A DNA stretch of 64,000 nucleotides, taken from NCBI GenBank assembly GCA_000934385.1, contig KN880432.1:1-64000 (forward strand). The letters run 5' to 3'. Each line of letters opens with the position of its first letter. Position 1 is the stretch's first letter. Position numbers and translations under genes: made by a program. Below are positions 45,597-56,740 of this stretch, in pieces. The notes below the pieces were generated by a model, which was not told where the DNA came from, did not search any database, and saw only the letters and a program-made list of their open reading frames with translations. The stretch comes from Cylindrobasidium torrendii FP15055 ss-10 (lineage: Eukaryota > Basidiomycota > Agaricomycetes > Agaricales > Physalacriaceae).

Positions 45597-47230
45597 ATGG
45601 CGCCCACGAATGCACAGCTGGAACTTCTCTGGCCTCTCCCTGGCTCTCCCTATGCGGTTGACTTGCCTGCTCGATGGCCCGGTATTTCTCCAGAGTCTAC
45701 CGCCGCAGTGCGAAAATATCTGCGAATGGACTACGAGCGGCATCATGGGTACGCGCTATTTCCCTGGTTCGACTGGCTGACTGACACTTAAACCAGATTC
45801 TTCAATTATCGCGGCGCCCACAATCATACTCCATTTCACCTCCTTGTCGAGTATTCGCTGGGAGGGTCCCCAGAGCACCTGGAAGCAATTTGGGACCAAC
45901 ATACCGCCCTTGAACGATACGCTTTCCGAGCCCCGAGTCCAGTCGACGTGAACACGTTTGCGAACAATTTGGGTAACTTTGATTACTACCAAGGCTATCT
46001 TTCTTTCTTCTCGGATCGCTTGCTCAACGGAGGGTCCATGGGAGCTGTGGTGGAGGAATGGATCTTCTCCCCGAAGGCGAACTACGGTGGCACCTATAGC
46101 ACTCCGCCTGAGATGCTCAACCGCTTACTCAACGGTATCATGCACCCTATGCTTTTCCTTGGGTACGGGCTAGAGTTCAGGTATGTTATCGTCCCTACTC
46201 GGACGCAGAGGCTCACATACATCTTCGCAGTCTCCCCGGTCTTGTAGCTGAGGGCACGTACACATCTACAAAGGAAATTGCGGCTTACTGATGACAGTAC
46301 CAGGACTCGCACAGGCTGCTGTACACGGTTCTCTGTCCACGACAGTTTTACCAAGAAGCCTGTTCGATAATCCGTCGTTCGGCCCACATGGCGGGGGAAT
46401 CCATGTGTTCAGCATCGCGGCCCGTATCCTACGCGACCGCAAATTCGACGGATTCAAAGGCTCGATTGCTGATACGTCGACACAGTTTGGCGCGGACCTC
46501 CACAGGTATGCGTCGAACTGGTACGTAGACGGCTCCGATCCAAAAGACGTCGCGAAGAAAATCCGAGATGTTGTTTTCCTCAACACAATGATATACTCCC
46601 TCGGTGCATGGCGCGACAGCACTGGAACTTACTACGAGGCCGATTTTACGCTGTAAGTTTGCCTTCATACAACCAATTCTTGTTTTAACGCCTTGATACA
46701 GGATGCACCTCGTCACCAGCGCGCTGACCTTGTATTCTTTTGTGGCGACGCTCACAAACCCACAGTCGAAGTCACTCCTCCTCCGGGGATATTTGACGCG
46801 CTGCCTTGCCTTCTGGATTGCGGGCGGACGGGTCCAGCTCCCTACACGCTCCTTCTTCCGAGCACCCATTCTGACGGACTTCCCTGGCCCCAAGCCGCGA
46901 CCATCTAGTTCTGTTTATCCTGACCCGAGTTCCTCTCTCGCAGTCATCCCAAATGTGTGGCTGCAAATCGTTCAGTCTGCGCTTGTTCATCCTGACGATC
47001 ATTAGGCCAAAACGCAACGTACTCTCGCCCATTTCTCATCGATGTACGGCGGCATTAGCGCCGGGGAATTCAGAGACACAGAGTTGGAAGGGAGTGAGGC
47101 AATTGATGGGACGTTGTTTGTGAGGACGGCCGCATTGACGATGGAATGGATGGGCAGAATACGCGAAGGTGAACCGGCCCGATTCTGGGGTGACGACCCC
47201 AATTTCCCAGAGGCTACCATTGCAGACTAG
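45597..47230 (+). pseudogene. Questin-oxidase-like protein with in-frame TAG
   Basis: Questin oxidase/AflY family, Baeyer-Villiger-type enzymes of fungal polyketide pathways. Exons 45597-45748, 45797-46180, 46231-46253, 46304-46652 and 46702-47230 would encode 478 residues. Signatures: FFNYRGAHNHTPFHLLVEYSLGGSPEHLEAIW, NFDYYQGYLSFF, HPMLFLGYGLEF, GLAQAAVHGS, and near the C-terminus VHPDDH followed by KTQRTLAHFSSMYGG. Codon 404 (47003-47005), between the last two conserved pieces, is TAG. Either this is a nonsense mutation truncating about 75 residues, or 46955-47005 is spliced as a 51-nt GT-AG intron, which would delete the conserved block but restore the frame. Intron 46254-46303 starts with GC (GCACGT). 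No other polyketide-pathway genes are nearby. Confidence 0.75.
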
Positions 47231-47491
47231 TTTGTTCACTACATATGCACTTACCGTGTATTTTAAGAGAGCTATGTACAATTGAGATGCAGCGCAATAC
47301 GTGTGAGACTGTCAGTAGTTGAGACGGCAAACGAGGAAAGCACATGGGACATAAGGATACGTAAAAGTAAGTATGTGCTAGTTGAACCTGGGTCGAACAT
47401 TGTTGCATTACCACGGGTTGATGGCCGAATCGCGATTGAACATACAACGAGGAATGTTCGGCTGCCATACTTGTAAACTCTCACCACCACC

Positions 47492-50400
47492 ATGAGCGAC
47501 AATGAATTTTTCGACGACGATTTCGACTACGCGAGCATCGGTGGTAAGCCATAGCAATATGTTTTGCTACCATCGTAAACTAAATAATTTCAACAGATCT
47601 CCCCCATGCCCGAATATCAGTGGGGAAATCTAGCCAAGATGACTACAAACGTTCCCTCAGAATGTCAAGCACGCCCTCTGTATGTCGTTGCCAACGGTCA
47701 CTGGATAACACTGACTTATCTCAGTTTCTATCCTCTGATGAGACGATGATGGGCGATCTGATGTCCGAGGCAGACACCGAGATGCCGTTCACACCAGCCA
47801 AGTCGAAAGCTGCTTCCTACCATTTCACACAGTCTCCCTCCTCCTCCTCCTCCTCCTCCTCCTCTCAAAGCACTCAGGGTCCATTTCATACCCCCGTGCA
47901 GACCAACCGTAAGAACCTCTGAGCTAACTAGCAATCCAAATTGTTGAATATATGCCATCCTAGGGAAGCACAAACCTACCTTCACCGCAGAATCGCCTTC
48001 CAAAAGACCAAAGCTTTCGCCTGGGACGTCAGTCAAGAATCGTGACGAGGATACATCCGTATTTGCGACATCCCAGCAGTGCAACGGATACTTCATATTG
48101 GTATGCTTTTTGCAATTAAACCGCATCTCCACTAACAAACAAACACAGTCACATAGTTCTCAGTATCAACAATGGTTTGACAAGTACAAAGTCCCTCACG
48201 GCGCTCAGTTCGAGATTGCACGTCTATCTGCGGAGAAGGTGCGCTCGTTAGATTATCTGTTCATCAAGTCCATCGGTGGGAAATCGAATGCCGATGCCAT
48301 ACGCATGATTGAGCAACGCGTTGCGGCCATGGGCGTATTCGGTAAGCGCGCCCTCATCCTGCCCGATTTTGATGTCCATATAATTGATGGGTCAGACGGG
48401 GAGCATGAAAAAAACCAATACCAGAAAGCCTTCAAGGCTGAGCACGTCGCTACTGTTGGTTATAGCTTATTCCTCGAAAGGTGTCTAATGTTTCCGTCTT
48501 CCAGCGTCCCTGGGCAGAGCAAGACAAGGAAGACGAACGTATGGCAGAGGACACCGATGCTTGTCTCGGTGGATATCAAGAGTCTCCCGGACATAACTGG
48601 TATGGAGGGAAAGTAGTGTACCGTGGCAAAATGCGATACATCAACGGCGGCGCCAACTTCAAGGTTGAGCTTGACAAACCTGAACTTGGTCCATCCACTC
48701 GAATCACACGCAAGTTTGGGAGCAAGCGCATACTACGCATAAATATCTCTTTCGACGGGGTCCAGTCGCACAGGCGTGCTCGCGCTGAGGAGCTCGTTGA
48801 GCTCTTCAAAAAGCCTTTCGTTTTAAACGGGAGAGTGTTTCGAGCATTCCTCGAAAGGGACATGACAGTTTTCATGTTTATGACAAATGAGAGACTCGCG
48901 AATGGGACGCGACCCGGCATCGTTGTCGAAGACGATCTTCAGATGGGGCTGACCGAACTGTTTGAGTGGCACAACCCTATCCGGGAGAACATGAACCAGG
49001 TCTGTATGTCGGGATGTTGGCGAGTTATGCGTCTGATAGTGGTTCAATTAGACGGCTGCAAAATGGGCATCCCGTCTGGCCCTAGGGCTCTCGACATCGA
49101 TTCCTGGCCCTATGTTGGAGGTGGAAAATATTCTGCAAGTCGCTGATATCGGTCTGTCATGCTATATTCTTCTAATCGTTTTGCAACATCTTCTGATGCT
49201 ACATCATGTACTATAGTCTCTCCCAAAGGGTCTGATATGACTGACGGCGCAGGGCTGGCAAATCTCGCAACACTAAGCGCAATTCAAACACAGCTCAACC
49301 TCAGTGCAATGCCGCCAGCGGTCCAAGTTCGCATTGACGGAAATAAAGGCTTGTTAGTGCGCAAGTCGTCAGATACTTTGGAGGACACCATGAAGATTTG
49401 GATTCGGCCATCCATGACCAAGGTCAAGCGCTCATATCCCTCCAATGACCGTGCCCACAGAACCATTGATGTACTGCGAGTCGCACACAACCCCAGAGTG
49501 GGAGCGACGCTCTCAGTCGAGATTATCATCAATCTTAGCCACAACGGAGTCCCGTTAGAAGTGTTTAAAGAGCTGATGGAATTGAGTTTTCAAGAACTAA
49601 AGGCGCCGCTGACGGCATGGGCAAAGGATCCCGAGACGACTTGTTCGCCGCAGGATGAACTTGTCAAGCTTTGGGAAGAAGTGTGCAAGAAGGGCTCTGT
49701 TGGAAGGCAGAGAGTGGCGAGGCATAAAGTGTCGACAGCGAGGCTTCATGGGATCGAAGCCAAAGAAGACGAGGATATGGAGGAAGACGAGGATGGCGTG
49801 CACCTAGGGAAAGGGTCTTCGCCTTGGTGGGCAGACGAGATATCTGGTCAACCGTCAACATTGGAAGAAACGGTACAATAATGGATGCTATCATTCTTGT
49901 CAAGGATACTCAAGATTCATTGCACAGGTCATGTACTACTTGCAGGCAGGGTTCGACCCAAGGACATCCTGGATCTTGGCCGAAAAGCTCAAAAGCACAA
50001 TTAACGCCACTATCGAAACACACAAACGGAAGTGCAAAATCAATGTCGGGAAGAGTGTATACGCCTTTATCGCCCCCGGTATTGCAATGTTCGACATTTG
50101 TTGACTTCAATTTGACAATGCAACAGACACAACGGGACGTTTGAAGCCCGGGGAAGTCTTTTTTCAGTCTTCACAGCCAATACCTGGCCGAGAAGGTTAT
50201 GAGTGCAGTGTTGTGAAAGGTCCAGTATTGCTTGGGCGCAATCCTTGCAAACTACCTTCGGATATTCAGAAGGTAAGTTGACAAAGTCGGTGCAAAGATG
50301 ACTGCTTGAACTGATTGTGCATAGTGGCAAGCAGTCGATTGCTTTGCTCTGCGAGATATCAAAGATGTCATTTTCATTTCAACACAAGGTTCCCGACGGG

Positions 50401-51594
50401 GAGCAGACTATCTAGCGGGTGGTATGTCACACATCGCAAAAGTGAGGAAGAAAACTCACACTGAATGGAATAATAGGTGATTATGATGGAGACAAAGCAC
50501 TCATGATTTGGGAAAATCTCCTGGTAGACCCATTTGTCAACGCAGACCTGCATTTTGCAGACCCCCCAGAGGATCTCGAGTCTTATTTCCAAACAGAAAA
50601 CGAACTTGTTAGCGACGTTGTTCGGCGGGCTCCTCCAGGGAGTGAGAACTATATCCCGGAGTTGCAGACGGTCCTGCTCAACGGGTTGACCAATAGCACA
50701 ATGGTGGGAATGTACTCTGCATTCCACGCAACCGCCTCTTACGAATTGGGATATGGGTCTTCTGAGGCCAAACGATTGGCATACATGTGGGCATTCATCG
50801 CTTCTACCTCCACGCTCCTGACTTTTCTTGGACCGTCCTGTAGGTTTGTCGATATCTTGGATGGTGCAAAAACAGGGAAACGGCCAAGTGAAAGGACTGT
50901 TAAAAACGACTGCGCGAGGTACAACGGACGCAGGCCTCGATATGTGGTCAAAATGGAAAAAGCCTCTGAGGTAACTAACACGAGATCCGCATACGCAGAG
51001 CGGCAAGTGTCAGAACCATTCATTATGGATGAACTGCTCGTCCACGCTGCAAAGGTTGCCGATGCACACAAAGAGGAGGTGATCAAGCTATGTCAGCCAA
51101 AGCAAGGTGCGATGCCCAGAGATGACGACCTCGAACGTCCGTGGCGAGAAAAGCTCGAAGGGGCCAACGCGGGTACCCCGGAAAGTGCTTCGCTCAAGAA
51201 AGATCTCGAGTGTATCAAAAGACATGTTGACAGCATATACGAGAAGACACCCATAACCGGGGTATTCACAAACAAGCCAATATCCGAGCGCCAGGATATC
51301 CTCAGGCGGCAGTCGTTGAAATTTATGTCCGGACCGAAGCTGTGGAAAGACGGCGGCGAGCTGTCTGTGCACTGGTCCATGGACGAGCTATCTCGTGTAC
51401 GAGCGTCGTATGCATATGTCCATGACTGTCAAGTGCAGGTGGATGCGTACAAGCCATATAGCAAGCGATTTACGAGGTTTCCCTTTGATGTTGCGGCGAG
51501 GGCGTTGTGCGATATCAAAGCCAAGGCGGTGGGTCGAGAAACGCATTTGGCGGGATTTATGGCGGACTGCCTCAAGCTAAAGCCATTGTCATGA
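47492..51594 (+). CDS. RNA-dependent RNA polymerase 2 (QDE-1 / cellular RdRP family)
   Basis: Paralogue of RdRP 1; 1137 residues from fourteen exons (47492-47543, 47597-47679, 47725-47908, 47964-48100, 48149-48341, 48396-48454, 48505-48999, 49052-49151, 49217-49872, 49928-50078, 50127-50272, 50325-50421, 50477-50786, 50844-51594). Exons of 193, 59, 100, 151, 97 and 310 nt match RdRP 1 exactly. Motifs: ELGPSTRITRKFGSKRILR, MFMTNERL, GSDMTDGAGLAN, QVRIDGNKG, LKPGEVFFQSS, and catalytic DYDGD at about 786-790. The N-terminus (about 160 residues) is not conserved with RdRP 1 and includes a poly-Ser run from a TCC microsatellite. The C-terminal thirds differ more than the cores. Apparently intact. 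Confidence 0.93.
47834..47865 (+). repeat. (TCC)n coding microsatellite
   Basis: Trinucleotide run encoding a poly-Ser tract in the N-terminal low-complexity region of RdRP 2; length variation would not shift the frame. Confidence 0.85.
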
Positions 51595-51805
51595 AGAAGT
51601 TGCAAACATGGAATCATCATGAATTATACCTAATACTTGTGTAATATTTACCACACCTTGTTTTGAGTGCAAATGGACATTGCATTGTGGGCGATCCTCA
51701 ATACATCAGTCAAATAGTGTCGTCGTTTGGTTGCATTATCTGGTTCTCTCTTTGTTCCACAGCCATCCAGTAGCCCAGCCACATTTCACTCACATGCACA
51801 CAAAT

Positions 51806-53127
51806 TTATCCTGCATATTGAGCTCGTGCGGTATACAAGACCCCGGATTGGGGGTCGGTCACCGCTCGGGCATACTTCAACAAAAGCTTCTCCCTCTCTT
51901 TTTGGTCCATGGTGATATCCTCGAGGAATGGTGCAATATCATCCGCCTTCCACCTCGACCGCACGAGGAAGAGGTCTGCGAAACGGCGCGCAGGCTCGGT
52001 AGGTAGCGATGCGGAGGGGTAGTATGTGAGCCCGTCAGACGGTTCGGTGAGAAAGTTTCCCTATCGTGAAATAAGTCGTTACTGTTATGAATAGATTAAT
52101 ACGTACCGCGAGGAGAGGCAATGCAACGGCGCCGGAGAAGGTGTCTCCGACGGCGTCCCTCCATTGTGTGAGAAGGGCTTGACGAGATATGGGTTTGTTC
52201 TTAGTGGACGACCGTTGAGATCGTGCAGGGAAAGCTTAGGGTACACGCACTACATGTGGCCGCAATAGACCCAAGCCAACCTGGCGTACAATAGCATTCA
52301 CATCCATTGTCCAGAAGCCGTCCTTGATGGTGCCAAAGCAGAGCATGACTTGAGCGGAGACTGAGCGCGGGATTTCATGGTCGCTGTCGAGGTAGAGCGA
52401 AAGCAGCTCGACGCTGGCGTTGTTGTGCGGGATAGAATAGGATACGAGCAGTGTGAGGATGGCTTCAAGGATAGTCTTGAGATATGGCGGGGACACTGGA
52501 CGTAGTTCGCCGTGGATGTTGAGGATTCGCCTGTCTCGCAGCCCGCGCTCGAGCTCTTCGTCGCTGGCCTGGATACGTCCACGTACGTCTTCATACATAA
52601 TACGAGTTCTCTGCAATAATCGCGTCAAAAGCGCGTAGAGCATTATTGGGACGCGACGCACTGTGATATTTTCCACTCCCTCTGCATCCTCCTCGGCTGA
52701 TGCCTCATTGTATTCATTACCTTTCAGCAATTCCGCCAGTTTCTGAAGCCTTGGGACAATCGGGCTAAGCTCGATGATACTGTTGACCTGGTCACGAATG
52801 GCAATTTTGTTTTCGTCAAAGTCAAGCGTCGAGGCGTCGAGGGGAGTGACGACGAGAACCGAATTTGAAAGTAGCACGGTGCGCATTGCGTAGGTCGAGG
52901 AAGCCGTGCAGAGGACTGCATCTTCGCCCTTTTCGCCTCTGATAGTGAACCTGTTGGTTGCTCAACGCGAGTGAATTCTGCCATGCCATCTGAACGCACC
53001 TGCAAGGGAAACCCGCTTCCATACAGCTCTCTGTGAGTTTGCATAGCTCTGGGGGAAGCTCTAGGAGTTTGAAAGTGCCAGCCTCGGCCGTGGCCTTGGA
53101 TGAGAATATCAACTCATGCTCGGACAT
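51806..53127 (-). CDS. DCC1: Sister-chromatid cohesion factor DCC1 (Ctf18-RFC subunit)
   Basis: With Ctf8 and Ctf18 it forms the alternative clamp loader acting on PCNA at replication forks during cohesion. Four exons (53127-53000, 52950-52251, 52199-52107, 52060-51806) give 391 residues, the usual size. Signatures: KLLELPPELCKL, FTIRGEKGEDAVLCTASSTYAMRTVLLSNSVLVV, then QALLTQWRDAVGDTF and the winged-helix C-terminus with GLTYYPSASLPTEPARRFADLFLVRSRW and DIAPFLEDI. Introns 46-51 nt. Co-oriented with CUE3, whose stop is 106 bp upstream. Confidence 0.92.
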
Positions 53128-53233
53128 GGATGGTGTTGATCAATCATGGCGATCGCGAACCAAGTCAAATGCAAGCAGTAAAGTCACAACGCGACATGTC
53201 CACTTTTTCATACTCAAGTACTTCAGAAATACT

Positions 53234-55307
53234 CTATGATACAGGTGGACCCCCTCGGGCCATTTTCTTGTCGTGGCCGCGCTTTCGCGCTTGGTTTCCG
53301 CGCTTGTCTTTCATCGCTCTGTTGCGCGCCTCACTGCCTCCCGGAGCCCCTCCTCCGCGTCCTCCACGTCCCCCTCTGCCTCTTCCCCTGCCTCTACCAC
53401 GTTGAGCATTTGAAGGGCCGGCGTCTGGTATTGACGGCTGATTCCCTGAGAACTCGTACTTCATGAGAATCTTGTCCTTCTTGGGCTGTTGACAGATGAG
53501 TAACAGAACTAATATTCTCCGGTGAGAATCGCCGTACGTTGCGCTCGAACATAGTCCCCCAGGATTCAAGTAGGTCATCTGCCCATCCTATCGAGAGAGT
53601 CAATGCAGAGCAACACAGGAGACATGGATGCCCACCAGTTTTCTGCTTGAGGTCTTCTCGTGCTTTGCTTTTCCTCGACTCACGGTCAAACACCCTGGAG
53701 TCTTTGATGTATGCCATCTCCAATATCGTATCCACTGATGGTGGCTCGGGAGTGGCATGCTCGTCATCCTCGCTTTCCTCTCCATCGCCCGCTACCCGTA
53801 TACGGTCGTTCTCGGCCTCGTCGTCAAATGCTATTCCGCCTCCAGCCTCCAATTCCTCGTCCTCTGAATCCGATCCCATCTCGGCACGTCGTAGAATGTC
53901 TGCCTTCATTTGGTCAATAAAAGTGCGGTCGCGTAGGATGACGGCTTCGTCTTGCTGTTTCTTCCCGACATGCAGCTTCGATATATCAAGCTCTTCATCA
54001 TCAAACACATTCCTCCGCTCCTGCTCGGGTGCTGCTGGGATAATGGAGGCTTGCATGAGCTCCTCTTGACTGGGAGCTGTGCCTTCGAGAAGAACCTCCA
54101 TTACGCGTTCGGCGTTACCATGAAATGGATGAGACGGATGGGAGAGAAGTGCGCGAACATATGCTGGAGAGATATCAGGTAAAATATCCAAGACTTGTGC
54201 AACCTTGATGTCGATATCTGGATCGGAAAAGCTCGAGGTTTCGGGCTCAGCCTTGCCCTTTCCCTTCCCGCTACCACGATAATCGATGCCTGGGGGAATA
54301 CCAGAGGACTTTATGACGAGCTTGAGAACTCCCGGACCATGGTCTTCAAACTCTCTAAGACTGCTCTCGAGAAGCTCAAGCCTCGCATCTTCGTCTGAGG
54401 CGCGTTTCAACGCATTCCTCAACGTTTTGGCCAAGTCGTAGGATTGCTGATAATCTACAAGTAGCGGACGGTCGAGGAAAGGTGTTTGGGTTGAATTCGG
54501 AGCAGAACGAGAGACTTCCAGGAGGGCGAATACGAGCTCAAATGCTGTTTCGATGTCTGCGCGGGTGTGTGCAGAGGTGGTATCTTGTAGAACACGGCTA
54601 AAGATGGCATGAAAGGCGTCGATAATTGCAACTTTGGTGTCGATCCAGATACGCTCCCAGTCATCCAATGCACGATCCCCTGTAGCCCTCATTCCGCCAT
54701 ACACGCGGGAGATTCGATCCATTGCGCCGTCGTAGCAAACGGCAAGTGCGACCAGGAAGTCCTTGGTTCCCAGCGCGCGAACGACCTCTACTGGGGCCAC
54801 TTTGAGCAAACACACAAGTACGTGCGAGGCCTTTCGTAGACCATACAGCCCTGTGGAATCGTGTAGTAACCGCGACATGGCCGCTATGAAATCCGAAAGA
54901 TGGTCCAGTGTCGACGGGGATGTTTTGATTGCATTTTCCACCACGGCGCGCATTTGTTTAGGTCGGATTGGGGCATAGATGACCGCTAGATCGAGCAGCG
55001 TTTGCAGAGGTAGACTGGGAGGTGCGAGTGACAGTTTCTCCGCCAAAGTAAGCGCGCGAATGCGGATGGATTTCTCTGTGGGAGACGGTTCGGCGCCGGA
55101 GCCCCAGATGAGCGGCTCGAGCGCTTGGACGGCGCCATCGAGTGCGTATGAAGCAATGAATCGGCGGGATGCCTCGGTGTCGCGCTTGGCAGGCGGCAGT
55201 GCCAATGTTTCCGCCAACGCCGCGTTGACCGCTTGCTGCAGTGACGCCTGCTGAGAGGCGGAGAGTGTTCTGCGACTAGCAGTAGACGGATATTCAGCGA
55301 GTGTCAT
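53234..55307 (-). CDS. CUE3: CUE-domain protein, ASCC2/Cue3 of the ribosome quality-control trigger complex
   Basis: Binds ubiquitinated stalled ribosomes (RQT complex in yeast, ASC-1 in animals). Exons 55307-53636, 53587-53538 and 53485-53234 give 657 residues. The N-terminal two-thirds is helical (PLIWGSGAEPSPTEKSIRIRAL, HVLVCLLKVAPVEVVRALG). A CUE domain lies at about residues 365-408 (IKVAQVLDILPDISPAYVRALL...VMEVLLEG). Then come acidic stretches, WADDLLESWGTMFERNPKKDKILMKYEF, and an RGG-rich C-terminus (RGRGRGRGGRGGRGGG) suggesting RNA contact. The start was set at the first ATG (MTLAEYPSTAS). It is divergent at 65 bp from the mitoribosomal gene. Confidence 0.9.
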
Positions 55308-55372
55308 GAGCAATGATGACTGAACACAGCCACCGATCGGGCAAACTCACGACTTACACTCGGGCCGCCACC
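55308..55372. promoter_or_regulatory. 65-bp bidirectional promoter, CUE3 / bL31m
   Basis: Shortest divergent spacer in the window. If the in-frame ATG at 55313 were used for the plus-strand gene, the starts would be only 5 bp apart; the ATG at 55373 has the better context (CCACCATG) and presequence. Confidence 0.6.
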
Positions 55373-55819
55373 ATGTCCCAAGCAGCGCTATTCCAAGTCC
55401 AACGACGGGCCATTTCGTCGTCGCCGTATGGCCGTACGCACGTTTGGAAGAAGCGGCCGGCGGTCATACCTAACCCGGTCGTTCCCAAGTACCCACAGCG
55501 CGTTATTATGTCCAATGGCGCGTCGTTCACCCACTTCACAACGTCCCCGCGCTCGCTGCTCCGACTACCACGCGATGTATGGAACAACCCCGTTTGGAAC
55601 ACCTATCTTTGGGCAGACGAGGGCGCTATGGAAGACGAGGCCAATACTACAGGTCGCCTTGGTCGCTTTAACCGACGCTTCGATGGTGTTGGTGGTGTCG
55701 GTCGCGACGGCAAGAAGTCAGTCGAGTGGGCCAACAGCGAAGGGTCAGGAGAAAAACAAGGAGAGCTCGTCGACCCGAGTCAATATATCAAAGTCAAGGA
55801 AAGGAAGGGACGAAAATAG
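55373..55819 (+). CDS. MRPL36: Mitochondrial large-subunit ribosomal protein bL31m
   Basis: Single-exon 148-residue protein. An N-terminal presequence-like stretch (MSQAALFQVQRRAISSSPYG) precedes the bL31m core: RVIMSNGASFTHFTTSPRS, LLRLPRDVWNNPVWN. The C-terminus has a Gly/Arg-rich linker (GRLGRFNRRFDGVGGVGRDG) and a Lys-rich end (KVKERKGRK). Identification rests on the core motif with the conserved Arg-Asp...NNPxWN; cysteine zinc ligands seen in some bacterial L31 are absent, as usual for mitochondrial forms. Confidence 0.83.
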   Translation: MSQAALFQVQRRAISSSPYGRTHVWKKRPAVIPNPVVPKYPQRVIMSNGASFTHFTTSPRSLLRLPRDVWNNPVWNTYLWADEGAMEDEANTTGRLGRFNRRFDGVGGVGRDGKKSVEWANSEGSGEKQGELVDPSQYIKVKERKGRK

Positions 55820-56740
55820 TGCGTTTACCTCCGTTGGTCCTACGACCCATGCTCACAGTGTCTAGGACTACCGCGTTGCCATACGCAATACCATCTTCTT
55901 GTTCTCAATATTACTTGCTTTCTGTCGATTGCCTCTGGGACCCACTCGGTCCGTTACCACTCAAACCGGCCATATCCCCAAGGCCTCACTCTTCATCCTT
56001 GAGCAAGAGAAAGCCCTCCATCCCTGTCACTCCCTGCATATGCTACTACAATTTGAATGAATGATACTATAGCAAGGCAGACATAGAACATGCCCACCTA
56101 CGAAGGCAGCTTCCAGCATCCTTCTACTCGTGACAGCATTTATCTCATCACTGGCAGTTTCCTGTGAACTGTATGGGAAGTTCACGTATGTGGTGCTACC
56201 TCTACAAAGTCGATGCTATGCATCGGCTGCTCGAAAATGCTTCAAAAAATCAAACAGCCAATATTCGAAATGTATGTATCACTCCATAGGTGCACTGACG
56301 CTCTAATTCAACATAGGCACACAACTCGGAGATGAACCATAATTTGCTATGGATGCAGGACCTCCAAGCGGCATAACTGAACCTATCCGGGAGGTGTCCA
56401 TGCTCAAGACCAGGGTTTCCAAATCAAGTCTGCCACTTTTGATGGCGCATTGTTCTGTTTTCACGGGATAATGATCGAATCCGATGAATTATTCTGCTAT
56501 CACCTAAAGCAGGTAGTGCTCGACTGCGACTTTGAGAGACCTCTGCTAATTACAGGTGATAGTGGTAGGTAGACAACGGGCTAAACTAGTGTTAACAAAA
56601 GTAGCGAAATAATACCCTACAGTCCGCACGAGGTCTAAGAATACATCGAGTAAAGAGGGTTATGATTTAAGTGCTTAATGTTATAAACATGAGTCGGAGA
56701 CCTTTCAGAGCAGAACAATTCAGAGTAAAGGTGATGAATA
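55820..56740. other. Convergent intergenic region
   Basis: 921 bp with no supported gene, repeat or RNA. AT content rises compared with flanking genes. Confidence 0.5.

Noticed and set aside
45597..47230. Polyketide biosynthetic cluster inferred from the questin-oxidase-like gene
   Set aside because: No polyketide synthase, oxidoreductase or cluster regulator is visible within the window; a lone family member is not evidence of a cluster.
37392..51594. Viral or transposon origin for the RdRP genes
   Set aside because: The DYDGD double-psi beta-barrel-type motif, many introns, and full-length domain order are those of cellular RNA-silencing RdRPs; no viral or transposon genes adjoin.
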